A DNA stretch of 64,000 nt from Phenylobacterium sp. (GCF_016793225.1 NZ_JAEUMN010000022.1:49450-113449), one strand, 5' to 3'; shown: positions 48,623 through 57,986, counted from the first letter of the stretch. Notes: generated by a model not told the origin, from the sequence alone. Numbers and translations: made by a program.

Positions 48623-49122
48623 CCCGTATCGCCCGCCAATCCCTACTCGCGCTTGCCGCCGGCGTTTCGCTTGCCCTCACGGCCGGCGCCGCGGCCGCCG
48701 TCGCCGATCCGGCCGCCCCGCCACAGGTCGCCCAGGGCGTCGTCCGCACGCCCAGCGCCTACGGCTTCGACGAGACGGTCGGCCGCATCAAGGCCGACAT
48801 CTCCGCCAAGGGGATCCGCTTCTTCACCGAGATCGACCAGTCGGCTCTCGCCAAGGGCGCGCAGATCGACCTGCGGCCCTCCAAGCTGCTGATCTTCGGC
48901 AATCCGCCGCTGGGCGCGCAGTTCCTGACGTCGAACCCGTACGCCGGCCTCGACTGGCCGGTGCGGATCCTCGTCACCCAGGACGCGGACGGGAAGGTGT
49001 GGGTCGCCTACACGGACTTCGCCTTCATCGCCGACCGCTACGCGATCGAGGACCGCGACGCGCAGATCCGGATGGCTGCCGAGGTGGCGGGTTCGATCGC
49101 GGGCAGCGTGGCGGGCCGCTAA
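48619..49122 (+). CDS. DUF302 exported protein
   Basis: 167 residues with a signal peptide about 1-29 (LLALAAGVSLALTAGAAAA). The mature part has VGRIKADISAKGIRFFTEIDQ and LLIFGNPPLGAQFL, the core of DUF302, a small alpha/beta domain of unknown function. Coupled to the patatin gene by a 4-base overlap, so likely functions in the same process. It ends 15 bases before the convergent FG-GAP gene. Confidence 0.87.
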   Translation: MTRIARQSLLALAAGVSLALTAGAAAAVADPAAPPQVAQGVVRTPSAYGFDETVGRIKADISAKGIRFFTEIDQSALAKGAQIDLRPSKLLIFGNPPLGAQFLTSNPYAGLDWPVRILVTQDADGKVWVAYTDFAFIADRYAIEDRDAQIRMAAEVAGSIAGSVAGR

Positions 49123-49137
49123 CCAGGCGCCCCTGGG

Positions 49138-50562
49138 CTAAGGCAGCGGCATCTCGCGGCTCTCGCGCGGCCGCGCCGGCGTCAGGGCCGGCGCTGGCTG
49201 GGCGGTCCGCACCTGCTCCAGCCAGAACACGCCGTCGTACGGCTCGCTGTTGCCGCGCGTGAAAAGAATGTCCTGGTCGCCGTCGCCGTCCAGGTCGCGG
49301 GCCACGAACATGTCGAACATGCCGCGGCGTCGCCTGGAGATGTCGTGCCGCGGCCAGGGCCCCGCGCCCGCCTTGGCCGCGCCCGGGTTCTGGAACCACG
49401 CCAGCCGGCCCATGGCGGCGTCGAGCGGCAGGTCGCCGTCGCGGTCCCGCGGCGGGGCGCTGTAGCCCCCGGTGAGCACGTCGTCGTCGCCGTCGCCGTC
49501 CAGATCGGCGACGAGCACGCCGGTCGCGCGATCCGGGCCCGTGTCGCCGATCACGTGCGCGGTCCAGACGCCGTCCAGGCGCTCGGGCTGCCGGATCCAG
49601 GCGAGCCCCTTGTTCGTCACCCCCACCATGTCCAGGCGACCGTCCCGGTCGACGTCGGCGTACCCGAGGTGGAAGCCGCCCGTCTGAGCGCCGTCGATCC
49701 GGACCGGGATCTCGCGGAAGGCGCCCCCGGCATTCTCGAAGACCACCAGGCGGGCGCCCACGCGAACGCCGGCCACGATGTCCTTGTCCCCGTCTCCGTC
49801 CAGGTCCACCGGCTGGGCGTTCTGGGGCACCGGATAGCGGCCTAGCACCTGCTCGACCCAGTTGGCGCCGATCAGCGGGTCTCCCCGAGGCCGCAGCACC
49901 GAGACCGGGGTCGTTCGCGTTTCGGCCGGCGAAGGGTTCTGCGCGCCCTTGTTGGCCGTGGTGACCTCGGGCCGCCCGTCGCCGTCCAGGTCGGCCAGGA
50001 ACACGCGGATGTACGAGCCGTGGCCCTCGGTCTGCGGGATGATCAGCCGCCGCCACGCCGCGCCGCGCCGCGCCTCCCGGCCGGGGTTCTGGAAGTACGC
50101 CACGTGGGCCAGTTCCGACGCGACCACGATGTCCGGGAGACCGTCGCCGTTGACGTCGCCCACCGCGGCGTCTTCCGGCGCGGCCGCCTCGCGACCCCGC
50201 GCCAGCGTCACGTTCACCCAGCGCCGGGGATCTCCCGTGGCGAACGCGATGCGGACGAAGCCGTCGGGCCGGCCGTCGTAGCGGGTGTCGGACTCGTGCA
50301 CCGAGACGATGTCCTCGCGCCCGTCCCCGTCGAGGTCGGCCAGGATCAGGCCGTCGCCGCCCGTCAGCGCGCCGTCCAGTTCCGCGCCGTCGTCGACGAC
50401 ATGCTCGCGCCAGGAGATGTACCGGCCGTCGGGGGCCAAGGCGCGGGTCGGCGCCCCGCCCACCCCCTGATCCGAAGGAGGCGCGAAGGCCGCGAGGCCG
50501 ATCAGCGCCGCGGCTGCGAGCCCACGCGCCGCGCCTGCCCGGCCTGTCTGGTTCGTGAGCAT
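49138..50562 (-). CDS. FG-GAP/VCBS repeat protein, secreted
   Basis: 474 residues: signal peptide about 1-28, then about seven FG-GAP-type repeats each with a calcium-binding DxDGDG-like loop (for example DLDGDGREDI, DVNGDGLPDI, DLDGDGRPEV, DLDGDGDKDI, DVDRDGRLDM, DLDGDGDDDV, DLDGDGDQDI). They form a beta-propeller as in integrin alpha subunits. No catalytic domain is visible. The role is probably extracellular binding. It lies beside the TadE-like genes on the same strand, after 76 bases. Confidence 0.9.
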   Translation of the reverse strand: MLTNQTGRAGAARGLAAAALIGLAAFAPPSDQGVGGAPTRALAPDGRYISWREHVVDDGAELDGALTGGDGLILADLDGDGREDIVSVHESDTRYDGRPDGFVRIAFATGDPRRWVNVTLARGREAAAPEDAAVGDVNGDGLPDIVVASELAHVAYFQNPGREARRGAAWRRLIIPQTEGHGSYIRVFLADLDGDGRPEVTTANKGAQNPSPAETRTTPVSVLRPRGDPLIGANWVEQVLGRYPVPQNAQPVDLDGDGDKDIVAGVRVGARLVVFENAGGAFREIPVRIDGAQTGGFHLGYADVDRDGRLDMVGVTNKGLAWIRQPERLDGVWTAHVIGDTGPDRATGVLVADLDGDGDDDVLTGGYSAPPRDRDGDLPLDAAMGRLAWFQNPGAAKAGAGPWPRHDISRRRRGMFDMFVARDLDGDGDQDILFTRGNSEPYDGVFWLEQVRTAQPAPALTPARPRESREMPLP

Positions 50563-50638
50563 GCGCGCCTCCCCGTCAGCCTGGCGGCAGCCTACCCCTG
50601 CCGAACCCGAAAGCGCGAGCGCCGCGAGGCGCAGGGTC

Positions 50639-51202
50639 TCAGGTGGTCCGCTCGACCTTCGGGGACAGGCGCGGCCGGGAATAGGCCTGACGCGTGATGC
50701 GGATCGACTCCGGCATGAAGAGGCCGAACGTGGGCCGGTAGTCGTAGGCCACCTCGGCCACCACCACGCTCTCGTTCGCCGCGAGGTAGCCGTTCGGGAT
50801 TCCCGGATTGCCGGACCCGAGCCAGCCGCGGTTCTGGACCCAGTCGGTCGAGACGGTCCCCGAGCCGTTCGCGCTCACGCTTGCGACGCGCTGCTGCAGG
50901 CTCGTGGTCGGGAACGGATGGATCATGGAGGTCGAGGCGGTGAGGATGTCGTCCACCTGCGAGATGGTGACGACCCGGCTCTGGGCCGTGATGTCGGCCA
51001 TGGTCGCGGCGATGTGCGAAACCTGCCGCTGGGCGATGTAGGCCTGCAGCCCCTCGCCGGCGGCGATGATCAGGACAAACAGCATCGGGAAGATCAGGGC
51101 GAACTCGATGGCCGCCGCGCCGCGGCGATCCTGGAGGCCGCGCACCAGCGTCCCGGCCGCGTCGCGGCGGACGCCGGGCCGTGCAACGGGAAGACGGGTC
51201 AT
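50639..51202 (-). CDS. TadE-like pseudopilin protein 2
   Basis: 187 residues. The N-terminal segment DRRGAAAIEFALIFPMLFVLI is the TadE-type class III signal: a Gly before A, a Glu five residues on, and a hydrophobic stem. The remainder is beta-rich and ends RPRLSPKVERTT. Such proteins are minor pilins of Tad/Flp pili, processed by TadV. Its ATG overlaps the stop of the next TadE-like gene by 4 bases. No tad core genes lie in the window. Confidence 0.85.
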   Translation of the reverse strand: MTRLPVARPGVRRDAAGTLVRGLQDRRGAAAIEFALIFPMLFVLIIAAGEGLQAYIAQRQVSHIAATMADITAQSRVVTISQVDDILTASTSMIHPFPTTSLQQRVASVSANGSGTVSTDWVQNRGWLGSGNPGIPNGYLAANESVVVAEVAYDYRPTFGLFMPESIRITRQAYSRPRLSPKVERTT

Positions 51203-51705
51203 TCGTAGGGCTCGTTCTTGAAGGCCGCGCGCGAGGCGATCGTCACCTCGAACGGACCGGAGCGATCGAAGGCGGTGGCGAGGAACGGCGTCATCAGCGG
51301 CCAGCGGTAGTTGGCCTTGATCAGGACGATGTCGCCCGGCCCGCCGGGGTCGAACTGGCCGGCCGGCTGGGCGGCGGACACCTGGTTGGCGTCGTAGAAC
51401 TTCGGGAACTTCTGCACGCTGATCGTCAGCCGGCTCATGCACGAGCTCGAGTCGCCGCCCAGCTTGGTGCAGATCTGGCTTTTGAAGTCGTTCGCGGACG
51501 AGGCCATGTCGTCCCGCCCCGTCCGGATCCGGCGGGCGGTGTCGATGACCGCGTTGTCGAGGCCGGACGACATCATGCCCAGCATCCCGATCTCGATGAG
51601 CGACAGAAGCGCAAAGAAGAGGATCGGCGCCACGAAGGCGAACTCGATCGCCGTGGCGCCGCGCTCGTCGCGGGAGAAAGCAGAAGCGGGCGACAACCTC
51701 GGCAT
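51199..51705 (-). CDS. TadE-like pseudopilin protein 1
   Basis: 168 residues. DERGATAIEFAFVAPILFFALL is the TadE N-terminal segment (Gly-Ala cleavage site, Glu at +5), followed by a loop with a Cys pair (CTKLGGDSSSC) and a beta-rich C-terminus. The start is taken at the ATG 51705; a TTG at 51732 would add nine residues without a good ribosome site. It is coupled to the next gene by a 4-base overlap and divergent from the TadG-like gene across 167 bases. Confidence 0.85.
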   Translation of the reverse strand: MPRLSPASAFSRDERGATAIEFAFVAPILFFALLSLIEIGMLGMMSSGLDNAVIDTARRIRTGRDDMASSANDFKSQICTKLGGDSSSCMSRLTISVQKFPKFYDANQVSAAQPAGQFDPGGPGDIVLIKANYRWPLMTPFLATAFDRSGPFEVTIASRAAFKNEPYE

Positions 51706-51872
51706 GTCCGGGAGGCTGCCACGTCGAGGCAAACGGCCGGTTACATCTCTAGGAAAACGGCGCTTAACCCTGGCCGATACATGGTGAATCGAAATTAAGA
51801 CTTAGAGCTAAGGCGAAATTACCCAACCGGCGGCTATCGAACGGGCCCTGCTTCCATTCGCGGACACCTGCG

Positions 51873-53435
51873 ATGACCCAGTCGATCCCTTCCCGCCTGC
51901 GCCGTTACGTCCTCGACCGCGGCGGCAACGTCGCGATGGTGGCGGCGCTCTCCATGGGACCCATCTGCATCGCCGGCCTGGGGGCCGTCGATCTCGCCCG
52001 CGGCACCAGCGCCAAGAGCCAGTTGCAGGACGCCCTGGATTCCGCCGCCCTGGCCGCCGCGCGGTCCAACGCGACGACCGACTCCGAGCTGCAGCTCATC
52101 GGGGACCGCTACCTCAACCAGAACCTGAAGCTCGGAAGCGACTTCGACCTGGCCCAGTCCACGTTCCGCTTCGGAGAGAACGGGCGCATCGTCGCCAGCG
52201 CCCGCCTGGCCGTGACCCCGTTCATCGCCGGCATGCTGTCCGACGGCGTGATGCATGTGGGGGCCTCCACCGAGGTGGTGCGCGCCGAGATGAAGGTCGA
52301 GATCGCGCTCGTCCTCGACAACACCGGGTCCATGAACGAGGGCAGCAAGCTCTCCGACCTCAAGAACGCCGCCAAGGACTTCGTCGACAAGATGGAGGAG
52401 CTTGCCGAGAAGTCGAGCGAGCCGGACGCCGTGCGCATCTCGCTGGTGCCGTTCTCGAACACGGTGCGCCTGGACTCGACGGCCCACCGCTACTCCACCT
52501 GGATCGACCAGAACGGCGCCTCGCCGATCAACAACGAGATCTTCACGACCTCGAGCGGGACCCAGTTCGCCAACCGCTTCACGCTGTTCTCGCAGCTGGG
52601 CACCAGCTGGCGGGGCTGTGTCGAGATGCGCAAGGCCCCGTACGACGTCCAGGACACGCCGCCCGACGTCGGCAACCCCGTCACCCTCTACACCCCCTTC
52701 TTCGCGGTGGACGAGCCGGACTCGAAGACCTCGGGTTACGGGGACGACTATCGGAACGACTACGTGCCCGACAACACCAGCAGTTCGAACTGGCGCGTTC
52801 GCCAGGGGATGGTGAACAAGTACACGGGCAGCCGTAAGGGCAGCATGACGACCGACTTCGGTCCGAACCGCGGCTGCGGGCTGAGCCGGCTCAAGCGCCT
52901 GACGACCGACTACAGTAGCCTGCGCTCGGCGATCAACAGCCTCAACGCCGACGGCAACACCAACATCCCGATCGGCTTGGCCTGGGGCTGGAACACCGTG
53001 GCGCCGGGCGCACCCTTCGCCGACGGCACCGCCTACAACACGCCGAACTACAAGAAGATCATCATCCTGATGACCGACGGCGAAAACACCATGGATCAGC
53101 GCGACACGCCGAACGACGGCTCGTACGCCGGCACGGCCTACATCTGGCAGGGGCGCGTGCTGAAGGCCAACGGCCAGCCGCTGCAGCAGGGCGCCTCGAG
53201 CGCCGACCGCACCGCCGCCCTGGATTCCCGCCTCGCGCTCCTGTGCAGCAACATCAAGGCCAAGGGCATCGAGCTCTACACCGTTCGCGTCGAGGTCGAG
53301 ACCGGCGACTCGAGCCTGCTGCGCAACTGCGCCACGGCCAACGACTACTACTACAACGTCGAGGACTCCTCGAACCTCACGCCCGTCTTCCAGAGCATCG
53401 CCGGGCAGATCGCCGCCCTGCACCTGTCCCGCTAG
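51873..53435 (+). CDS. TadG-like protein with von Willebrand factor A domain
   Basis: 520 residues. The N-terminal segment RGGNVAMVAALSMGPICIAG is a TadE/TadG-like hydrophobic stem, followed by ALDSAALAAA. The vWA domain about 138-515 starts ALVLDNTGSMNEG (metal-ion-dependent adhesion site DxTGS) and continues IILMTDGENTMDQ. It is probably a surface or periplasmic adhesin-like member of the Tad pilus system. Divergent from the TadE pair. A strong GC-rich hairpin follows the stop. Confidence 0.9.
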   Translation: MTQSIPSRLRRYVLDRGGNVAMVAALSMGPICIAGLGAVDLARGTSAKSQLQDALDSAALAAARSNATTDSELQLIGDRYLNQNLKLGSDFDLAQSTFRFGENGRIVASARLAVTPFIAGMLSDGVMHVGASTEVVRAEMKVEIALVLDNTGSMNEGSKLSDLKNAAKDFVDKMEELAEKSSEPDAVRISLVPFSNTVRLDSTAHRYSTWIDQNGASPINNEIFTTSSGTQFANRFTLFSQLGTSWRGCVEMRKAPYDVQDTPPDVGNPVTLYTPFFAVDEPDSKTSGYGDDYRNDYVPDNTSSSNWRVRQGMVNKYTGSRKGSMTTDFGPNRGCGLSRLKRLTTDYSSLRSAINSLNADGNTNIPIGLAWGWNTVAPGAPFADGTAYNTPNYKKIIILMTDGENTMDQRDTPNDGSYAGTAYIWQGRVLKANGQPLQQGASSADRTAALDSRLALLCSNIKAKGIELYTVRVEVETGDSSLLRNCATANDYYYNVEDSSNLTPVFQSIAGQIAALHLSR

Positions 53436-53469
53436 GGCGCGTTCCTTCCCCGGAGCGCCGGCGACGGCG

Positions 53470-53501
53470 GCGGGGCGGCGGTCTCCAGCCCGCCGCCCCG
53501 C
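53470..53501. terminator. Bidirectional stem-loop terminator between TadG-like and MOSC genes
   Basis: GCGGGGCGGCGG pairs perfectly (12 bases) with CCGCCGCCCCGC around an 8-base loop, in the 78-base gap between two convergent stops. CTTGCTTGC follows on the plus strand. Position and symmetry fit a terminator for both genes. Confidence 0.65.
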
Positions 53502-53513
53502 TTGCTTGCGGGG

Positions 53514-54062
53514 TCAGACCGGCTTCAGCGGCCTGTAGGGGTCCTCGGGCGGCTCGATCGCGATCGGGTCGCCGGCCCTCACCTCCCCGCCGGCCAGCAC
53601 GACGGCCATCACGCCGGCCTTGCGGACCATGTCTCCCGCGGGCGTCCGGCCGACGCAGGCGGCCATCAGTCCGGGCTGCAGGCCGTCGAGCTGGAGGCAG
53701 GGATTGCGCAGGCCGGTCACCTCGACGACCGCCGCATCGCCCAGCCGCAGCCGGGCGCCCTGGGACAGGCCGAGCAGGTCCACGCCGCGGGTCGTGATGT
53801 TCTCGCCCATCAGGCCCGCCGTGACATGGAAGCCCAGGGCCGCGAGCTCGTCGTGCAGTTCCGCGTGGATCAGATGGACCTGCCGGAGGTTCGGCTGGTT
53901 CGGGTTCGCCCGAACGCGGCTGCGGTGCTTCACCGTCGCCCCGTAGTGCGCGTCGCCCTCGACGCCGAGCCCTGCGACCAGACGGATCATCAGCTGGTTG
54001 GGCTTGTCCACCCCGTGCGCGCGCTTGCGGCTCACCGCGATGACTCGGGCGTCGTTCGTCAC
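53514..54062 (-). CDS. MOSC-domain protein
   Basis: 182 residues. Beta-strand-rich MOSC domain (named from molybdenum cofactor sulfurase C-terminal), with the conserved Cys in LRNPCLQLDGLQPGLM and the motif GENITTRGVDLLGLSQGARLRLG (shown in part as GENITTRGV). MOSC proteins bind sulfur carriers or molybdenum cofactor and can reduce N-hydroxylated compounds. The substrate is unknown. It follows the MFS transporter gene on the same strand after about 32 bases. Confidence 0.9.
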   Translation of the reverse strand: MTNDARVIAVSRKRAHGVDKPNQLMIRLVAGLGVEGDAHYGATVKHRSRVRANPNQPNLRQVHLIHAELHDELAALGFHVTAGLMGENITTRGVDLLGLSQGARLRLGDAAVVEVTGLRNPCLQLDGLQPGLMAACVGRTPAGDMVRKAGVMAVVLAGGEVRAGDPIAIEPPEDPYRPLKPV

Positions 54063-54094
54063 CGGGCCGATCTAGACCTTCGCCGTCCGGCCCG

Positions 54095-55510
54095 CTAGGG
54101 CCCGTCCTCCGGGGCGAGCGAGAGCGGGGCGGCCACCTCCTCCAGCGACTTGCCCTCCGCGGCCACGCCCAGCCAGAGCTCCACCGCCGCCGCCAGCAGC
54201 ATCAGGCCGCCGCCCAGCAGGTAGCCCAGGAAGATCTGCCCGCGCTCGCCGGTGTCGATGAGGGCTCCGAAGACGGCCGGCCCGGCCACGCCGCCCAGCA
54301 GTGTTCCGACCGCGTAGAAGAGCGAGATGGTGATGGCGCGCGTCTCCAGCGGGAAGAGCTCGCCCACGGTCAGGTAGGCGGCGCTGGCCCCGGCCGAGGC
54401 GAAGAAGAAGATGACCATCCAGGCCGCGGTCTGGGTCTGCGCCGTCAGCCAGCCCTGCGCGAACATCCAGCCCGTGCCGCACAGGAGGACGCCCGCCAGG
54501 CCGTAGGTCAGCGCGATCATCGGCCGCCGCCCCCAGGTGTCGAACAGCGGCCCCAGCAGCAGCGGCCCCAGCACGTTGCCCAGCGCGAACGGCAGGATGA
54601 ACCACCCCACCGCCTCGGCCGGGATGTCGTAGAAGCGTGTCAGGATAAGCGCGTAGGTGAAGAAGATCGCGTTGTAGCAGAACGCCTGCGTGGCCATGAG
54701 CACGAGGCCCAGAGCGGTCCGCCGGGGATGGCGCCGCAGCAGCGTCCCCGCGATCTCGCGCCAGCTGGTCCGCGTCCGGCGGGCGAGCCGGATGGACGGC
54801 AGTCCGGTCTGGGGCCCCTGCCCGGCCCGCTGCTCGATCGCGCTCACCACCGCCTCCGCCGCCTCGGGCCTGCCGTGCGTGATCAGCCAGCGGGGGCTCT
54901 CCGGGATGAACCGGCGGATGAACACGATCACCAGCGCCAGCAGCCCGCCGATGATGAAGGCCAGACGCCAGCCCAGCCCCGGCTCGATGACGTCGGGGTC
55001 CAGCACCACCAGCGAGATCACGCCGCCGATCGCCGCCCCGATCCAGAAGCTGCCGTTGATCGCCAGGGCGACCCGTCCCCGGTGACGGGCGGGGATCAGC
55101 TCGTCGATCGCCGAATTGATCGCGCCGTACTCCCCGCCGATCCCGGCCCCGGTCAGGAACCGGAAGAGCAGGAAGGACCAGAGGTCCCAGGAGAACCCGG
55201 TCAGGATCGTCGCGCCGAGATAGACCCCGACCGTGATCGTGAAGAGCCTTCGCCGGCCGAAGCGGTCCGTCAGCCGGCCGAACACGACCGCGCCCAGCAC
55301 CGCGCCCAGGATGTAGGCGCTGCCGGCGAGCCCGATCTCGGCCGCGCTGAGCTTCAGGCTGTCGGAGATGGCCGGCGACAGCGAGCCCACGATGGTCACC
55401 TCGAGCCCGTCGAGGATCCAGGTGACGCCCAGGGCGGTCACCACCAGCCAGTGGAATCGGCCGAACGGCAGCCGGTCGAGACGCGCCGGCACGTCGGTTG
55501 TGAACGTCAT
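54095..55510 (-). CDS. MFS metabolite:proton symporter (sugar-porter-like)
   Basis: 471 residues, 12 helices. Helix 1-2 region: LDGLEVTIVGSLSP; loop GRLTDRFGRRRLF; helix 4 RFLTGAGIGGEYGAINS; loop after helix 6 IPESPRWLITHGRPEAA. These are hallmarks of the metabolite:H+ symporter and sugar-porter group. The start at 55510 (MTFTTDV) lies divergent to the TusA-like gene. The substrate could be an aromatic or dicarboxylic acid; not determined. Confidence 0.9.
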   Translation of the reverse strand: MTFTTDVPARLDRLPFGRFHWLVVTALGVTWILDGLEVTIVGSLSPAISDSLKLSAAEIGLAGSAYILGAVLGAVVFGRLTDRFGRRRLFTITVGVYLGATILTGFSWDLWSFLLFRFLTGAGIGGEYGAINSAIDELIPARHRGRVALAINGSFWIGAAIGGVISLVVLDPDVIEPGLGWRLAFIIGGLLALVIVFIRRFIPESPRWLITHGRPEAAEAVVSAIEQRAGQGPQTGLPSIRLARRTRTSWREIAGTLLRRHPRRTALGLVLMATQAFCYNAIFFTYALILTRFYDIPAEAVGWFILPFALGNVLGPLLLGPLFDTWGRRPMIALTYGLAGVLLCGTGWMFAQGWLTAQTQTAAWMVIFFFASAGASAAYLTVGELFPLETRAITISLFYAVGTLLGGVAGPAVFGALIDTGERGQIFLGYLLGGGLMLLAAAVELWLGVAAEGKSLEEVAAPLSLAPEDGP

Positions 55511-55573
55511 GCGATGGGCAACGCGCAGCGGCCGAGCTTGGGTCCCGCGGCGCCGGCGGTGTATGCCCGGCGC

Positions 55574-55816
55574 ATGACGTCGTCCGAGATCCTGGTGGAC
55601 GCCCGCGGCCATCGCTGCCCGGTGCCAACCCTGCGCCTGCGCCGCGCCCTGGAGGGCGCCGCGGCCGGGGCCCGCGTTCGCCTGCTGGCCGACGATCCGC
55701 TGGCCCGCATCGACGTGCCCCACTTCGCCGGGCAGGCGGGCGTCGAGCTCCTCGACGTCAGCGACGAGCAGGGCGCTCTGAGCTTCATCCTGCGCAAGCC
55801 CTTGACCTCCCCCTAG
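55574..55816 (+). CDS. TusA/SirA-like sulfur-carrier protein
   Basis: 80 residues. DARGHRCPVPTLRLRRAL holds the conserved Cys-Pro-x-Pro of the TusA family; the second strand-helix part matches (LADDPLARIDVPHFAGQAG). TusA relays persulfide sulfur in tRNA thiolation or, in other members, YedF-type redox roles. ATG at 55574, divergent from the MFS gene across 63 bases. The amidohydrolase gene follows 42 bases later, on the same strand. Confidence 0.9.
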   Translation: MTSSEILVDARGHRCPVPTLRLRRALEGAAAGARVRLLADDPLARIDVPHFAGQAGVELLDVSDEQGALSFILRKPLTSP

Positions 55817-55858
55817 GTCAGGGTCCGACGCTGGCCCGACGCGTCGGGAGGGCGCCCG

Positions 55859-56968
55859 ATGTCCCTGGTGATCGACTGCGACTCGCACGTCATGGAGCCG
55901 GCCGACCTTTGGCTCCGCTACCTCGAACCCCGCTTCCGCGACCGCGCCATCCGCATCGAGGAGCGCGACGGTTCAGAGCATCTCATCATCGGCGAAAAGG
56001 TGGTCCTGTCGGATCGGCTGGCGGGCCTGGGCGGCGCGCACATCCCGCGCGAGGAGCTGTTCGCCGGCAAGCACCGCTACGCGGACGGCTGCCTGCCTTC
56101 CAGCTACGATCCCGCGGCCCGGCTCCGGATGCTGGACGAGTGGGGCGTCGACCGCTGCGTCCTCTTCCCCACCATCGGGATCCTGCCGTTTCCCACCGAC
56201 GACCTCGACCTCGCGAACGCCTACTGCCGCGCCTACAACACGTGGCAGGCCGAGTTCCACCAGGACGCCGGATCGCGCGTGGTGCCCATGGCCCTGCTGA
56301 ACTGGCGCGATGTGGACGCCGCGGCGGCCGAGCTGAAGCGCTGCCTCAACCTCGGATTCGGCGGCGTCTTCGTGCCGCCGGAGACCGTTTCGGCCCACCG
56401 GCCGGGCCAGGCCCACTTCGACCCGATCTGGCGGCTGTGCGCGGAGGCGGGCGTGCCCGGCTGCCTGCACGTGATCGTCCGCTTCGAGGGCGCCGCCCGC
56501 CCCTTCGCCGACTGGCTGGCCACCATGCCGGGCCCCACCTTCGGCTTCGGGCTCGGCGCCACGGGGCAGCTGATCCCCGCGATCGCCTCCATGGTCCTGG
56601 ACGGCCTCTTCGACCGGTTCCCGGCGCTCAAGGTGGTCTGCGTGGAGGCCGGCTGCGGGTTCGCCGCCTACCTGATGGACCGGCTCGACGAGAAGCACCA
56701 GTTCTTCCGCGCCGCCTCGACCCTGCGGCACAAGCCCAGCGACTACCTGCGGCGCAACGTCTGGTTCGTGGCCGAGCCCGAGGAGCGCACCATCGGCGCG
56801 ATGCTGGAGCTGGTGGGCGAGGACCGGATCCTCTGGGGCAGCGACTTCCCCCACGTGGACTCCCGAATGGACGCCGCCGACCTCATCCGGGACGGCGTCC
56901 GTGGGCTGACGCCCGCGCGCCAGGCCGCCGTCCTCGGCGGCAACGCCGCGGCGATCTGGAAGGCTTGA
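55859..56968 (+). CDS. Amidohydrolase-family protein (ACMSD/gamma-resorcylate decarboxylase-like)
   Basis: 369 residues of the amidohydrolase 2 (TIM-barrel) family. Metal motif CDSHVMEPADLW, a histidine in AHRPGQAHF and HV at LHVIVRF, and the final LWGSDFPHVDS with the catalytic Asp. Members decarboxylate or hydrolyse aromatic and keto acids. The substrate is not predictable. It follows the TusA-like gene on the same strand and converges on the YihY gene with 3 bases between stops. Confidence 0.88.
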   Translation: MSLVIDCDSHVMEPADLWLRYLEPRFRDRAIRIEERDGSEHLIIGEKVVLSDRLAGLGGAHIPREELFAGKHRYADGCLPSSYDPAARLRMLDEWGVDRCVLFPTIGILPFPTDDLDLANAYCRAYNTWQAEFHQDAGSRVVPMALLNWRDVDAAAAELKRCLNLGFGGVFVPPETVSAHRPGQAHFDPIWRLCAEAGVPGCLHVIVRFEGAARPFADWLATMPGPTFGFGLGATGQLIPAIASMVLDGLFDRFPALKVVCVEAGCGFAAYLMDRLDEKHQFFRAASTLRHKPSDYLRRNVWFVAEPEERTIGAMLELVGEDRILWGSDFPHVDSRMDAADLIRDGVRGLTPARQAAVLGGNAAAIWKA

Positions 56969-56971
56969 AGC

Positions 56972-57898
56972 CTACTCGCGCAGGTGGCCCAGCTCGGAGG
57001 CCAGCGACAGCCGTTGCCGGTGCAGCGCGAGCTCGACCTCCGTGGCCAGGGCGCCGCCGAAGAAGATCGCGTTCACGTTCCAGCTCAGCCAGATCAGGAA
57101 GATGACCACGGTGGCGATCGAGCCGTACGTGGCGCCCAGCGCCGCGATCTGCTCCACGTAGATCCCCAGCCCCCACGACGCGAAGATGCAGAGCGCCGAG
57201 GCGACGCCGCCGCCCAGGAGCGAGGCGCGCCAGTCCACGGGATCGCGCGACATCGCCCACCGGTAGATCAGCGCCATGCCCAGCGCCATGCCCGCGCTGG
57301 CCCAGGTCCACTCGCTGTAGAGCCAGAGGACGCCGCGGAGCGGCCGCAGGTCGAAGCTCTCGCCCAGGATCCGGAACACGAAGAACGCCGCCGACAGCAG
57401 TCCCAGCGCTCCCAGGGCCGCGAAGAGGACGGCGAGCGCCAGCAGGTTGAAGCTGAGGAAGCCGCGCGGCCTGTGCTCGTCATGGATAAAGGAAAGGCCC
57501 GCCAGAAGGGCCTTGAACCCGCGGTGGCTGGCGTAGCCCCCGATGATCAGGGCGATCATGCTCTGGGTGGAGATGTTCTCGATCGGCGCGGTGGACAGCC
57601 GGATGAGCTCGCTCTGCAGGATCATCCGCGCCGCGTCCGGCATCACCCGCGACAGGGCCTCGCCCTGCGCGGCGACCTGGCTCGGATCGGACAGCAGGCT
57701 GTAGAGGCCCATCACGATGGCGATGGCCGGGAAGATCGCCAGCATGACGAAGAACGAGACGCCGCCCGTGTACAGCATCACGTCCCGGCCCCAGAGGCGC
57801 GAGAGCGCCTTGCCGAGCACGACGAGGGCCACCCGCGCGATGTGGACCGGGTCCCAGTCCCGCGCGCGGAAGCGGCGGATCATCTCGATGGGGGTCAT
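56972..57898 (-). CDS. YihY/BrkB-family membrane protein
   Basis: 308 residues with six predicted helices. LYTGGVSFFVMLAIFPAIAIVMGLYSLL at the N-terminal domain, and SWNVNAIFFGGALATEVE at the C-terminus, are the family signatures. The family was earlier called ribonuclease BN/BrkB in error; function is unproven (serum resistance in Bordetella, possible efflux). Start at 57898 (MTPIEMIRRF); an upstream Met at 57946 is possible. Confidence 0.9.
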   Translation of the reverse strand: MTPIEMIRRFRARDWDPVHIARVALVVLGKALSRLWGRDVMLYTGGVSFFVMLAIFPAIAIVMGLYSLLSDPSQVAAQGEALSRVMPDAARMILQSELIRLSTAPIENISTQSMIALIIGGYASHRGFKALLAGLSFIHDEHRPRGFLSFNLLALAVLFAALGALGLLSAAFFVFRILGESFDLRPLRGVLWLYSEWTWASAGMALGMALIYRWAMSRDPVDWRASLLGGGVASALCIFASWGLGIYVEQIAALGATYGSIATVVIFLIWLSWNVNAIFFGGALATEVELALHRQRLSLASELGHLRE

Positions 57899-57952
57899 TC
57901 GGCGCGGCGTGGCTCGACTCGGGGGCCCCGGCAAGCGGGAGCCCAATGATAA

Positions 57953-57986
57953 CGGCGCGCCACCTGGGTTAGTAGGTGGCGCGCCG
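57953..57986 (-). terminator. Stem-loop terminator of the CoA-transferase transcript
   Basis: Perfect 13-base stem (57953-57965 with 57974-57986), 8-base loop. On the minus strand it is followed by TTATCATT, weakly T-rich. It lies between the CoA-transferase and YihY genes, in a 240-base gap with nothing else recognisable. Confidence 0.65.
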
